Positions 14,233 to 22,515 of a DNA stretch of 64,000 bases are shown one piece after another. Below the pieces are notes generated by a model that did no database searches, was not told the origin of the DNA, and saw nothing but the letters and a program-made list of their open reading frames with translations. The translations under genes and the position numbers were made by a program. Where the stretch lies: contig DASUKN010000069.1 in the NCBI GenBank assembly GCA_036278715.1, positions 1 to 64,000 of the forward strand, given 5' to 3'. Within the stretch, counting starts at the first letter, position 1, and every line of letters begins with the position of its first letter. This stretch comes from Udaeobacter sp025935755 (GTDB lineage Bacteria > Verrucomicrobiota > Verrucomicrobiia > Chthoniobacterales > UBA10450).

Positions 14233-14332
14233 ATCCAGCTACTTCGACCAGCTTGATCATCAAATGGGTCACGAAGTCTGCCGTCGTTTTGGCACTAAGA
14301 TCAGCCTCTATAACTGATTGAAGTAGCTGGAT
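14233..14332. repeat. Widely spaced 13-bp inverted repeat downstream of erpA
   Basis: ATCCAGCTACTTC (14233-14245) and GAAGTAGCTGGAT (14320-14332) are perfect inverse copies around 74 bp. The left side is preceded by a half family-B end (GTCATTCTAAGCAAGCG). It lies between convergent erpA and frr, where a terminator is needed, but there is no following T-run. Confidence 0.5.
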
Positions 14333-14435
14333 GTTTGAAAGCCTGGCCATGCTGCGCATTTCGTTAAAGCGCTTCGCTCAACAGGACAAATTCGGATTGA
14401 AAATGTTGGATGAATCAGAGAGCCACGTCCCACAG

Positions 14436-14996
14436 CTACACCTTCATGACCTCGGCTTCTTTGTGCTTGAGGTGATCGTCGATGGATTTGACGAAACGAT
14501 CGGTAAGCTTTTGCACTTCGCCTTCGACGTCGCGCAATTGATCCTCGGTCAACGTACCTGAGGCTTTCAGTTTCTTGGCTTCATCCAGCGCGGTGCGCCG
14601 GTTCGATCGGACACGGACCCGGGCTTCCTCGGCCATTTTGCCAAGCGAGCGGACGAGTTCCTTTCGACGCTCTTCCGAAAGCTCGGGAATGGGTAATCGA
14701 ATAATCTTTCCATCCACTGCAGGTGTAATGCCGATCTTCGATTCCTTGAGGGCTCTTTCGATATCGGCCACGGTGCCCGCGTCGAATGGCTGCACAACGA
14801 GCAGGCGCGGTTCGGGTGTCGTGATCAGGGCGAGCTGTTTCAGTTTCATAGCCGATCCGTACGCGTGCACATCGACGTTTTCGACCAGCGCGGGCGCGGC
14901 TTTGCCGGTGCGCACCGCTGCAAATTCGTGCACCATGTAATCGACGCTTTTTTCCATCGACATCTCCGCTTCTAAAAGGACGTCATCCGTGGTCAT
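14436..14996 (-). CDS. frr: Ribosome recycling factor
   Basis: 186 residues, the standard length. It shows the three-helix-bundle pattern: MEKSVDYMVHEFAAVRTGKA at the N-terminus, the domain II strands (MKLKQLALITTPEPRLLVVQ, PFDAGTVADIERALKESKIG), and the C-terminal helix DEAKKLKASGTLTEDQLRDV. RRF works with EF-G to split post-termination ribosomes. It lies 12 bp downstream of pyrH on the same strand, the pyrH-frr pairing common in bacteria, so both are probably one transcript. Confidence 0.96.
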   Translation of the reverse strand: MTTDDVLLEAEMSMEKSVDYMVHEFAAVRTGKAAPALVENVDVHAYGSAMKLKQLALITTPEPRLLVVQPFDAGTVADIERALKESKIGITPAVDGKIIRLPIPELSEERRKELVRSLGKMAEEARVRVRSNRRTALDEAKKLKASGTLTEDQLRDVEGEVQKLTDRFVKSIDDHLKHKEAEVMKV

Positions 14997-15008
14997 ATCG
15001 CTGAATGT

Positions 15009-15749
15009 TTACTTCGGTGGAGCTTCATCGCAAACCAGAGTCCCAACGTTTCGTCCCAGCACGGCGTCGCGCAGGATTCCCGGCTTATACATGTTGAACA
15101 CAACGATCGGGATCTTGTTGTCCATGCAAAGACTGAACGCGGTCGAATCCATGATCTGCAGACGCTTGGTGAGCGCTTCCGTGAACGTGAGCCGGTCGTA
15201 GCGGCGAGCGTCGGGGAACTTGTTTGGGTCGCGATCATAAACGCCGTCAACCTTTGTGGCTTTCAAGATTACATCTGCACGAATCTCGCTGGCGCGCAGC
15301 GCTGCCGTTGTGTCCGTGGAAAAGTAAGGGTTGCCAGTGCCGGCAGCGAAAATAACCACTCTGCCAAGCTCCAAATGCCGAACGGCGCGGCCGAGGATGA
15401 ACGGCTCGGCCACATTGTTCATTTGAATCGCGGTTTGGACTCGGGCTTCGACTCCGATTTGTTCCAATGTGCTTCGCAAAGCGAGAGCGTTGATCACGGT
15501 GGCAAGCATTCCCATGTAATCCGCAGTGGTGCGGTCCATCCCGCGATCGGCAGCTGGAAGTCCGCGCCAAATGTTGCCTCCGCCGATCACCACCGCCACT
15601 TCCACGCCGAGATCCCGGAGTTCTTTCACGCGTTCGGCGATCTCGCGCACGACTGGCGGCGAAATATTGTCGCGCCCGCCGTGCTCATTCATTGCTTCGC
15701 CGCTCAGTTTGAGCACGATGCGTTCGTAGACTGGTGTATCGGTCTGCAT
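15009..15749 (-). CDS. pyrH: Uridylate kinase (UMP kinase)
   Basis: 246 residues of the amino-acid-kinase fold: KLSGEAM (phosphate loop), VVIGGGNIWRG, MDRTTADYMGMLATVINALA, the ATP-binding KATKVDGVYDRDPNKF, and MDSTAFSLCMDNKIPIVVFN. It phosphorylates UMP to UDP for RNA and for UDP-sugar synthesis, including the UDP-GlcNAc used by the Mur pathway encoded later in the window. frr follows immediately. Confidence 0.96.
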   Translation of the reverse strand: MQTDTPVYERIVLKLSGEAMNEHGGRDNISPPVVREIAERVKELRDLGVEVAVVIGGGNIWRGLPAADRGMDRTTADYMGMLATVINALALRSTLEQIGVEARVQTAIQMNNVAEPFILGRAVRHLELGRVVIFAAGTGNPYFSTDTTAALRASEIRADVILKATKVDGVYDRDPNKFPDARRYDRLTFTEALTKRLQIMDSTAFSLCMDNKIPIVVFNMYKPGILRDAVLGRNVGTLVCDEAPPK

Positions 15750-15927
15750 CGGTGAAGGACAAGATCAACAGAAGACGGCTCTCTTGGAAAGCAAATTGCG
15801 TGCGATCTAACCAGCGCAATCGTAGGGCGGCCAGTCGAGTGCGTCCCCTCCCTGAACTGAATGTTTCTGGGGGGACTCATCGTGCCGGGCGGACGAGCCT
15901 CGAGTGCGGCAGAAGGATTCGCGGGGG

Positions 15928-16016
15928 TCATTGGCCGTTGTTCAAGCCGCTCTAGATGCGTGGTTTTCGGCGAGGGCGCCGAAAACTGCGGGCGAGGCGC
16001 CCGCGCTCCCCGGAAC
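15928..16016. repeat. Direct repeat with family A hairpins, copy 1
   Basis: It runs from CATTGGCCGTTGTTCAAGCC through hairpin GTTTTCGGCG...CGCCGAAAAC and GCGGGCGAGGCGCCCGCGC to CCCCGGAA. Copy 2 at 16067-16154 matches over the whole length with few differences. The last 45 bp are the same family A seen inside dnaE2. Confidence 0.8.
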
Positions 16017-16066
16017 TCGTGGCCTCCGTACAATGCAAAATAACTGCACAAGATTCTCCAGCGCTC

Positions 16067-16154
16067 ATTCGCCGTCGTTCAAGCCGCGCTGGACATGCGT
16101 GGTTTTCGGCGGGGGCGCCGAAAACTGCGGGCGAGGCGCCCGCGCTCCCCGGAA
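16067..16154. repeat. Direct repeat with family A hairpins, copy 2
   Basis: It runs from CATTCGCCGTCGTTCAAGCC to CGCGCTCCCCGGAA and abuts the stop codon of fmt exactly (16155). Together with copy 1 it suggests a local duplication of an ~139-bp unit. Confidence 0.8.
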
Positions 16155-17132
16155 TCAATCTTGCCGTAGGAGTGCGGCGTGACCGCGCAAGAATTCGGCG
16201 GCGGTCATTCTTCGTTTTCCCTCAAGTTGCACTTCGAGTAGAGAAACTGCGTCCTGGCCAACGGCGATGATGAGGTCTTGGTCGCTGGGCAAAATTTCGC
16301 CGGGCTGGCCGTTGAGGTGCACAACCGACGCGGCAAAAATTTTGAGGTTTTGACCATCGATTTTCATGAACGCGCCGGGCCACGGATTGTATGCGCGAAT
16401 TTTACGTTCGATCGCCTCAGCCGATTCCGACCAGTCGATCAGGCCGTGTTCGCGTTTCAGCTTTGGAGCGTAAGTGGCGTGTGTGTTGTCCTGCGGAATC
16501 CGCGGCGCGTTCCCCGCGGCGAGCAGTCGCAAAGACTCAAGTAACGGCTCCGGAGCAATCTGTGCGAGGCGATCATGCAGGGATCCTCCGGTATCGTTAG
16601 GCAAAATTGCGAGATTGCGCTGCAAGAGGATGTCGCCAGTATCGAGCCCTTCGTCCATGTACATCACTGTGATGCCCGTCGCACGATCGCCTGCCGCGAT
16701 CGCGGCTTGAACCGGCGCTGCGCCTCGCCAGCGCGGAAGAAGTGAAGCATGAAGATTCAGACAGGCGAGTCGTGGAATCTCCAGCACATCGCGCGGCAGG
16801 ATCTGTCCGTATGCAAAGACGACAATGACATCAGGCGCCAGGGCGCGAATGTGTTCGATTGCTTGTGGATCTTTGATGCGCGCAGGCTGCAGAACCTCAA
16901 GGAGCGACGGCTTGCCAGCGGTCGAGAGCCCCGCGGCGATCTGGACATTGTCGCTCGTTATCATTGCTTTCTTTATTGGCGGCGGTTCGATGCGTTGCTC
17001 ACGCCCGGCCGGTTTATCCGGCTGACTCACGACGCCGACGACTTCGTGAGCAGAGCTCAACAATGCTCGCAATGTTGGCACGCCGATCTCACCCGTGCCG
17101 ATAAAGACGATTCGCATGCTTCGAGACGCCAT
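16155..17132 (-). CDS. fmt: Methionyl-tRNA formyltransferase
   Basis: 325 residues with the N-terminal Rossmann-like GART domain (MRIVFIGTGEIGVPTLRALL, residue 6 on), the catalytic signature LNLHASLLPRWRGAAPVQAA with Asn and His, and the downstream YMDEGLDTGDIL containing the catalytic Asp. The C-terminal OB-like domain follows (LKIFAASVV onward). It formylates initiator Met-tRNA with 10-formyl-THF. A second ATG at 17117 gives the usual MRIVFIG start and is equally or more likely. The coding sequence ends flush with repeat DNA. No def gene is adjacent. Confidence 0.95.
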   Translation of the reverse strand: MASRSMRIVFIGTGEIGVPTLRALLSSAHEVVGVVSQPDKPAGREQRIEPPPIKKAMITSDNVQIAAGLSTAGKPSLLEVLQPARIKDPQAIEHIRALAPDVIVVFAYGQILPRDVLEIPRLACLNLHASLLPRWRGAAPVQAAIAAGDRATGITVMYMDEGLDTGDILLQRNLAILPNDTGGSLHDRLAQIAPEPLLESLRLLAAGNAPRIPQDNTHATYAPKLKREHGLIDWSESAEAIERKIRAYNPWPGAFMKIDGQNLKIFAASVVHLNGQPGEILPSDQDLIIAVGQDAVSLLEVQLEGKRRMTAAEFLRGHAALLRQD

Positions 17133-17142
17133 CTGATCAATG

Positions 17143-17200
17143 GTAGGGAGAGACCGCCGACCCGTCCACCTTCCCGGCGCACACGGAGTGCGCGCCCTAC
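17143..17200. repeat. GTAGGG...CCCTAC intergenic palindrome
   Basis: Ends GTAGGG and CCCTAC are inverse, with an inner hairpin GCGCAC-ACGGA-GTGCGC. A related end (TGTAGGGCGTCTG) marks the dnaE2 direct repeats. It lies between the zinc-ribbon gene and fmt. Confidence 0.55.
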
Positions 17201-17220
17201 CAGGCGGCTATTCTCCGGAT

Positions 17221-17463
17221 CTAACGAAGCCGAACAGGCCGCGACGGATGGCGCGTCGGGCCGCCCATCGCTTGAGCCATCATTTTGTCACCAGCGGTGA
17301 CTTCACGCCGGCCTACTGACGATCCGCATCCCGTGCAGAGATAATCGAAAATATCGCGGTCAGGCAGGACTAGCAAAAGCCGCTCGCGCACCGGCATCGC
17401 GGTTTTGCATTTTTCGCAATAAAGACTGGAAGCAGTAAAGCTTTCAAACTGCTGCTGGCTCAT
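17221..17463 (-). CDS. Small zinc-ribbon protein, unknown function
   Basis: An 80-residue product with two Cys-x2-Cys knuckles, YCEKCK (residues ~16-19) and LCTGCG (~42-45), spaced as in zinc ribbons. The tail is basic (TRHPSRPVRLR). The start overlaps the adk 3' end by 20 bp, so it is probably translated from the same mRNA. It might bind nucleic acid, but no specific family is recognised. Confidence 0.65.
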   Translation of the reverse strand: MSQQQFESFTASSLYCEKCKTAMPVRERLLLVLPDRDIFDYLCTGCGSSVGRREVTAGDKMMAQAMGGPTRHPSRPVRLR

Positions 17464-18049
17464 ACGCGCCGTCGTTCACGCTCTCCAAGATATCCATCAG
17501 AACTTTCACGGGCGGCTGGATCGCGTCAACCACGGTGATCAGCTCTTTCGAATAGTACGACAGCACGGGTCTCGATTCTTTCTCGTAAATATCAAGACGC
17601 CGCTTGATGACCTCTTCATTTGCGTCGTCGAGTCGATTCTCTTTGAGGGCGCGTTTTTTTAACCGGTAGAACAGTGTCTCGCGATCCGGACATGTAAGAT
17701 GAAACACCTTCTTCACGTCGATCATGTCATTCATGATCCTGGCCTGATTCACGTTTCGCGGAATACCGTCCAAGACGAGCGTGTCGATGTCCGGCTTGAA
17801 CTTGTGCGCGTCAACGGCGGCATCGATTGCCTCGCGCCAAAGCTCCACCGTGATTTCGTCCGGCACGAGCTGGCCTTTGCTCGAGTACTCCAGGAACGCT
17901 TTTCCCACTTTCGTGCGCGTATCGATGGAGCGGAATACATCGCCACAAGCGCAATGATAATAACGGGGAATCGTGCCAAGTGTTTTGCCCTGCGTGCCTT
18001 TGCCGCTGCCGGGCGCGCCAAAGAGAAGAAAGGTGTTATATCGCATCAT
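17444..18049 (-). CDS. adk: Adenylate kinase
   Basis: 201 residues from MMRYNTFLLFGAPGSGKGTQ. The P-loop GAPGSGKGT, the TLVLDGIPRNVNQA region (with Arg) and RLDIYEKESRPVLSYY are typical. It balances AMP, ADP and ATP. The region between CPDRETLFYRLKKRALKENR and RLDDANEEVIKRRLDIY is compressed, so it is a short-LID type without the four-Cys zinc site. The frame extends upstream to 18211 but the extra residues read repeat DNA and do not match the family. It is preceded by rplU and rpmA on the same strand. Confidence 0.93.
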   Translation of the reverse strand: MMRYNTFLLFGAPGSGKGTQGKTLGTIPRYYHCACGDVFRSIDTRTKVGKAFLEYSSKGQLVPDEITVELWREAIDAAVDAHKFKPDIDTLVLDGIPRNVNQARIMNDMIDVKKVFHLTCPDRETLFYRLKKRALKENRLDDANEEVIKRRLDIYEKESRPVLSYYSKELITVVDAIQPPVKVLMDILESVNDGAYEPAAV

Positions 18050-18091
18050 CAGAAATACGTTTATACCGCAACGTCCAAGCGTCAGACAAGC

Positions 18092-18185
18092 ATTGTCATC
18101 CCGAATGCAATAGAGCGAGTCCGCGGAACGAACTTGAGTTTTTGCTACAGGATCTTTCGCCTTTGCTTCGTGCCGGTCAGGATGA
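18092..18185. repeat. Family B repeat overlapping the 3' end of rpmA
   Basis: Ends TTGTCATCCCGAATGC and CTTCGTGCCGGTCAGGATGAC are inverse family B ends. The conserved TCATCCTGA of the repeat supplies the last Ser codons and the stop codon of rpmA. Confidence 0.72.
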
Positions 18186-18440
18186 CGAAGAAACCGCCGC
18201 TGCATCCACATTCACCCGGCGCCCACCGCGATCGAAACGGACGCTCCCGTCAACCAGAGCAAAGATCGTGTAATCGCGACCGAGCCCGACGTTTTTTCCC
18301 GGCAGAAATTTTGTCCCTCGCTGGCGCACGATGATGTTGCCGGCCACCACGGTCTCGCTGCCGAATCTTTTTACACCGAGCCGTTTGCTGACGCTGTCGC
18401 GCCCGTTTTTAACGCTGCCTTGTCCTTTTTTATGAGCCAT
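18177..18440 (-). CDS. rpmA: 50S ribosomal protein L27
   Basis: 87 residues: MAHKKGQGSVKNGRDSVSKR, LGVKRFGSETVVAGNIIVRQ, RGTKFLPGKNVGLGRDYTIF. L27 reaches the peptidyl transferase centre with its N-terminal tail, here unprocessed (MAHKKG). The gene lies 43 bp downstream of rplU, the usual L21-L27 pair. The C-terminal VSSSS and the stop are encoded by a family B repeat, so the native tail has been replaced or extended by inserted DNA. Confidence 0.96.
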   Translation of the reverse strand: MAHKKGQGSVKNGRDSVSKRLGVKRFGSETVVAGNIIVRQRGTKFLPGKNVGLGRDYTIFALVDGSVRFDRGGRRVNVDAAAVSSSS

Positions 18441-18483
18441 TGCAGAAGTTTTTGGTTGAGAATTTCGTTGAGAGCGCCGTTTC

Positions 18484-18834
18484 CTATTCCTCGGTCTTTT
18501 TCGCGGACGACTTTTTCGCTCCTAGATCAATGCTCTTGATTTTTACCCGCGTCAATTTGCGACGGTGGCCAACGGTACGGTGATAACCTTTGCGTCGCTT
18601 GTATTTGAACGCGATGACCTTCTTGTCCTTGCGCTGTTCGACAACTTCCGCGGTCACCTTTGCTCCCGACACGAGTGGATCGCCGTGGGTTATATCCTTT
18701 CCATCGGCAAATAGGAGCACTTCGCCAAACGTGGCAGTTTTGCCCGGTTCGACGTTGAGCAGATCAACATCGACGGTATCGCCTTCCGCGACGCGAAATT
18801 GCCTGCCACCCGTTCTAATGATTGCGTAAGCCAT
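18484..18834 (-). CDS. rplU: 50S ribosomal protein L21
   Basis: 116 residues starting MAYAIIRTGGRQFRVAEGDT, with the family pattern VLLFADGKDITHGDPLVSGA and the RNA-binding KYKRRKGYHRTVGHRRKLTR, followed by a Lys-rich tail. The start is set by the conserved MYAII-like opening; the frame reaches 19041 but the extra 69 residues are translated repeat and intergenic DNA. It heads the rplU-rpmA unit, with the GTPase gene obg that often follows replaced here by adk. Confidence 0.96.
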   Translation of the reverse strand: MAYAIIRTGGRQFRVAEGDTVDVDLLNVEPGKTATFGEVLLFADGKDITHGDPLVSGAKVTAEVVEQRKDKKVIAFKYKRRKGYHRTVGHRRKLTRVKIKSIDLGAKKSSAKKTEE

Positions 18835-18905
18835 AGTTTCCCCGGGGAGAAAGAGCGCCCACACTTCCACAACTAAGCCGGTTTGGCAAACGCAAACCCA
18901 AACCG

Positions 18906-18991
18906 CTGTAGTGTGCGCTGTCCTCAGCGCAGTGCCAATTTTGGCGACATTATGTCCTCGAACCTTCCGCTGAGGACAGCGGACGCTACAG
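18906..18991. repeat. Family C palindrome between glgA and rplU
   Basis: CTGTAGTGTGCGCTGTCCTC (18906-18925) and GAGGACAGCGGACGCTACAG (18972-18991) are near-perfect inverse copies with a ~46-bp centre. It is the best preserved copy of family C, whose coding copy is in imuB. Confidence 0.85.
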
Positions 18992-19000
18992 TTAATCCGG

Positions 19001-20452
19001 TTACGCAACAGCTTTATCCGGCGCACCCATCGCGTCCGCATAGAGAGCTTCGTACCGCCGGGCAGACGCTTCCCATGAAAAATTGCGGGCCATCGCGCGT
19101 TTCATCAGGTTCGTCCAAAGGCTTCGGTCGCGGAAGATTTGGCGCGCCCGTTTCACAGCGTCCCAGAACGCGTCGCTTGAATATTCATAACAGAGGAAAC
19201 CATACCCGCTGTCCGTGTTCGGATCGTAATCTTCGATGATCTCCTGGATTCCACCGGTCACGCACGCCACCGGAAGTGCGCCATACTTCAAGTTGTACAT
19301 CGCGCCCAAGCCTGCTGGTTCGAAGCGCGATGGAATCAGGCTGATGTCCATGCCTGCCTGAATCAGGTGGGCCACTTTCTTGTCGTAATCTTTTTGGTAG
19401 GCAAACCTGGTGGGAAATTTTCTGGCTGTGACCGCGAGCGCCGTTTCAAACGCAGGATCGCCTTCGCCGAGAATTATCAATCGAACATCGTCCCAGAGTA
19501 AGCGATCCAGCAGCGGGACAAGGATTTCGAAACCTTTTTCCTGCACGACGCGAGTCACCATCCCGAAAACCGGACCGCCCGGTTCGGGCGCAAGCTTCAT
19601 TTGCTTCAAGAGAGCCTCACGACAAATCGATTTACCGTTCAGGCGTCGCGCATCGTAACGTGCGGGAAGCAAACGATCCGATGCCGGGTTCCAACGGGTG
19701 TAATCTACGCCGTCCAAAATTGCGCTGAGCCGATACGCATTTTCACGCAACACTGCATCCAGACCGCATCCACCCGACGGCGTCAGGATTTCGCGCCTGT
19801 AGTGTTCGCTCACTGTGGTAATCCGGTCGGCGTAAAGAATTCCGCCTTTGAGAAAATTTAGCCGCCCAAAAAACTCAACGCCTTGGAGGCTAAAGAATCG
19901 CTCCGGCAAATTCGTGAGATCAAAGTCGAGTCCCCAAAAGCTGCCCTGGTCGGCGACGTGGTGGATCGTCAAAACCGTGGTGAAAGGCAATCCGTGTGCA
20001 TGCACGAAGACCGGTATTAGAGCCGGGGGCCAGTCGTGCACGTGCAGAACCTCCAATTGCGGAGTCAATCGCCGGGCCAGTTCGACGATTGCTTTGCTGA
20101 AAAAAATGAATCGCGCCGCGTTATCGTCGTACGGCTTGCCGTGCTCGCCGTAAATTCCAACGCGATCAAAAAACTCATCGCACCGGATGAAGAACAACTG
20201 CACGCCGCTCGCGCTGCGGCCCTCCAGGTATCGCGCAACGTGTGTCGCATCTCCGACTTGCACCTCGACGGTGATGCCGGTGTCCTTCGTTTTGAATGCG
20301 CGATTCTCCCGAATCTCGCGATAGAACGGCAGCGCCACACTGATCTCATGTCCAAGGTCACGCAGCGCACCCGGCAAGGCACCAATGACATCTACCAGCG
20401 CGCCCGTTCGTTGCATCGGCGGGCCTTCCGCGCTGCTCATCAAAATTTTCAT
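19001..20452 (-). CDS. glgA: Glycogen/starch synthase, GT5 family, with altered donor-site motif
   Basis: 483 residues in the GT-B fold: N-terminal domain MKILMSSAEGPPMQRTGALV with LEVLHVHDWPPALIPVF, and C-terminal domain with GMVTRVVQEKGFEILVPLLD, LIPSRFEPAGLGAMYNLKYG and TGGIQEIIEDYDP. GT5 enzymes extend alpha-1,4-glucan from ADP-glucose. The ADP-glucose-binding motif KxGGLADV reads RTGALVDV here (Lys to Arg, Gly to Ala), and the usual EPCGL is EPAGL, so donor preference or activity may differ. The start at 20452 gives the normal opening; an upstream ATG at 20503 adds 17 residues of repeat-like sequence. Confidence 0.88.
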   Translation of the reverse strand: MKILMSSAEGPPMQRTGALVDVIGALPGALRDLGHEISVALPFYREIRENRAFKTKDTGITVEVQVGDATHVARYLEGRSASGVQLFFIRCDEFFDRVGIYGEHGKPYDDNAARFIFFSKAIVELARRLTPQLEVLHVHDWPPALIPVFVHAHGLPFTTVLTIHHVADQGSFWGLDFDLTNLPERFFSLQGVEFFGRLNFLKGGILYADRITTVSEHYRREILTPSGGCGLDAVLRENAYRLSAILDGVDYTRWNPASDRLLPARYDARRLNGKSICREALLKQMKLAPEPGGPVFGMVTRVVQEKGFEILVPLLDRLLWDDVRLIILGEGDPAFETALAVTARKFPTRFAYQKDYDKKVAHLIQAGMDISLIPSRFEPAGLGAMYNLKYGALPVACVTGGIQEIIEDYDPNTDSGYGFLCYEYSSDAFWDAVKRARQIFRDRSLWTNLMKRAMARNFSWEASARRYEALYADAMGAPDKAVA

Positions 20453-20477
20453 TTCAAGAACCGCACAGCTACCATTT

Positions 20478-20582
20478 TGTCGTTCCGAGCGGATCCCGCA
20501 CACGCGGGAGCAGTCGAGGAACCCCGTGGCGCCTCCGTTACATACTGCACCGGGATCACTCGACTTCGCTCTGGATGACGGG
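20478..20582. repeat. Family B repeat between cca/pcnB and glgA
   Basis: Left end GTCGTTCCGAGCGGATCCCG with internal CACACGCGGGAGCAGTCGAG, and right end GGATCACTCGACTTCGCTCT with GGATGACG. It fills most of the gap between the two genes. Confidence 0.75.
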
Positions 20583-20597
20583 CAAATCGGTTTTGTT

Positions 20598-21926
20598 TCA
20601 TTTTTGGCTGGGATACTCTCGTTTCACCCACTCCAGCGCTTCATCACGTGTGCGCAAACTTCCTTCAAGTTGGCGCGTCTCGACGGCTTCGAGAATTTCA
20701 CCAAATTCCGGGCCGGGTTTAAAACCGAGCGCGATTAAGTCGTGACCGCGCACCAACGGCGGTGGAATGATCGGTTCGTTAGCGAATTCTTCCCGTTTAC
20801 GCAGCAAAAACTCGTAATTGTCCAGCATGCGATGGCTGCTTTCGCAATCAACTCGATGAAGCTCCAGCTCCTGGTCGAACGTTGGTCGCGCCATGAAGCG
20901 CTTCAATTTTGCCACTCGCATGTTCGGCGTGTCCTTGAAAACCATGTGTTGCCGGACCATTTCAACTGCCGCTTCAATTTCAGCGCCTGAGAACCGCAGG
21001 CGTCGCATAATGTCTTCAGTCATTTGCGCGCCGATACGGTCGTGTTCGTTAAAACGGATTCGGCCCGTTTTGTCCACGGTTGCGGTCACCGGTTTGGCGA
21101 CATCGTGAAACAAAACCGCGAAGACGAGCGGAACGGGAACTGTTTCCGGAAGCAGCGACAACATCAGGCGGGTGTGCACGAACACGTCGCCTTCGGGATG
21201 AAATTGTTCCGGCTGCAAAACACCTTTCATCGCATCCAATTCCGGCAGAATAGCGCGCATCAAACCGCTGGCATCGAGCAGGTCCCAACCGCGCAGGCGA
21301 TTCGGCGAGATAAAAATCCGCACCAGCTCGTCGCGGATTCGTTCCGCGCTGATCTGGCTGATTGACGATGCATTGCCCAGGAGCGCTTCCCAGGTTGCCT
21401 TATCAATTTGATAATCGAGCACTGCTGCAAATCTCACAGCGCGCAGCATGCGCAGACGATCTTCCTCGAATCGTTTCGCCGGATCGCCGATCGCGCGCAC
21501 TAATTTTGCGGCGATATCAGCCTGGCCGCCGACAAGATCGATCACCTCACCCGTGATGGGATCGTAAAACATTCCGTTGATGGTGAAATCGCGTCGTTTC
21601 GCGTCTGCTTCCGGCGAGGAAAAATGTACCGCGCTTGGATGTCTGCCGTCGATGTACGCGTCATCAGAACGAAAAGTGGCCACCTCAAATTGGAAGCCGT
21701 CTTCCAACACGATGATCACACCGAAATGCGCACCGACCGCATATGTGCGCGGGAAAAGCGTCTGCACAGTTTCGGGGCGGGCGTCCGTGGCGATGTCGTA
21801 ATCCTTGGGTGTCAAACCCCGAACCATGTCGCGTACGCAACCGCCAGCGAAGTACGCGATGTGTCCTTGTTCACGCAAGCGCGCCGCGACTTTACGTGCG
21901 CTCTCTTCCATGGCCGAAGTTTCCAC
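20598..21926 (-). CDS. CCA-adding enzyme / poly(A) polymerase family nucleotidyltransferase
   Basis: 442 residues with the class II nucleotidyltransferase head: YFAGGCVRDMVRGLTPKDYD (GGxVRD and catalytic DxD), then FTINGMFYDP, the arginine-rich ERIRDELVRIF, and an HD domain (VPLVFAVLFHDVAKP) near the middle. The family either completes tRNA 3'-CCA ends or adds poly(A) tails. The HD domain plus the C-terminal region ending LEWVKREYPSQK fit the bacterial CCA type, but the two activities are hard to separate by sequence, so no symbol is assigned. Confidence 0.88.
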   Translation of the reverse strand: METSAMEESARKVAARLREQGHIAYFAGGCVRDMVRGLTPKDYDIATDARPETVQTLFPRTYAVGAHFGVIIVLEDGFQFEVATFRSDDAYIDGRHPSAVHFSSPEADAKRRDFTINGMFYDPITGEVIDLVGGQADIAAKLVRAIGDPAKRFEEDRLRMLRAVRFAAVLDYQIDKATWEALLGNASSISQISAERIRDELVRIFISPNRLRGWDLLDASGLMRAILPELDAMKGVLQPEQFHPEGDVFVHTRLMLSLLPETVPVPLVFAVLFHDVAKPVTATVDKTGRIRFNEHDRIGAQMTEDIMRRLRFSGAEIEAAVEMVRQHMVFKDTPNMRVAKLKRFMARPTFDQELELHRVDCESSHRMLDNYEFLLRKREEFANEPIIPPPLVRGHDLIALGFKPGPEFGEILEAVETRQLEGSLRTRDEALEWVKREYPSQK

Positions 21927-22038
21927 TCAACCACTGTAGCTGCTTCGCCGTGCGAAGCGCAATCCGGACTCGTACCGTCGGCTCGGTTAACCTTGTCTTT
22001 GTGACCGCAGCGCCTGCTCTACGGATTTAGTATGCTGC

Positions 22039-22515
22039 CTATGATTCGAGGGCGGGGTTTTTCTGCTTCCCAAACGAATGAACGATGAACAGCACCACTG
22101 CAATCGAGATGCACGAATCGGCTATGTTGAATGCAGGCCAGGGATCGGCAAACCGGATGTGCAGATTGAAAAGAAGGAAATCGATGACATGTCCGTACAG
22201 CAAGCGATCGGTTAGATTTCCCAGGATACCGGCGAGAAGGAGCGCCAGCGACACGTCGCGCCACGCATCAGACGGCCGGCGCCGCACCAGTAGAATGGTT
22301 ACAACAACCAAGGCGATAATGGAAATAACAACGAAAAAAGTATTGTTGCCCCTGAAAGATCCGAATGCGGCGCCGGTATTGGTTACGTTAACGAGATGGA
22401 AAAAATCGGGCACTACAATGCGAGCATCATAAGGGTTGACCGATCGGAGCACCCAATGCTTCGTCAGCTGGTCCAGTGCGTAGAGCGGAAGCGTGAGGAA
22501 AAGAATGAATTTCAT
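22039..22515 (-). CDS. lspA: Lipoprotein signal peptidase (SPase II)
   Basis: 158 residues with four membrane segments and the catalytic aspartates in GILGNLTDRLLYGHVIDFL and WPAFNIADSCI. NVTNTGAAFG is also typical. It cleaves the signal peptide of lipoproteins before the modified Cys in the inner membrane, and so would process the putative lipoproteins of the cassette array. It lies downstream of ileS on the same strand, the classic ileS-lspA order, but a 235-bp repeat-filled gap separates them here. Confidence 0.95.
   Translation of the reverse strand: MKFILFLTLPLYALDQLTKHWVLRSVNPYDARIVVPDFFHLVNVTNTGAAFGSFRGNNTFFVVISIIALVVVTILLVRRRPSDAWRDVSLALLLAGILGNLTDRLLYGHVIDFLLFNLHIRFADPWPAFNIADSCISIAVVLFIVHSFGKQKNPALES

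Larger units (their letters stand above)
15750..16154. other. 405-bp intergenic region made of repeats
   Basis: No gene is supported here. The pyrH-proximal part starts GTAGGGCGGCCAGTCGAGTG, resembling other GTAGGG-ended elements. The rest is two copies of an ~88-bp direct repeat, each ending in a family A half-palindrome. Short open frames here translate repeat DNA (GEAPALPG-type peptides) and are not credible genes. Confidence 0.7.

Noticed and set aside
15952..16270. Several short frames encoding GEAPALPG/RGARAPR peptides between fmt and pyrH
   Set aside because: They translate family A repeat DNA on both strands; the same peptides occur wherever the repeat occurs, so they are not independent genes.
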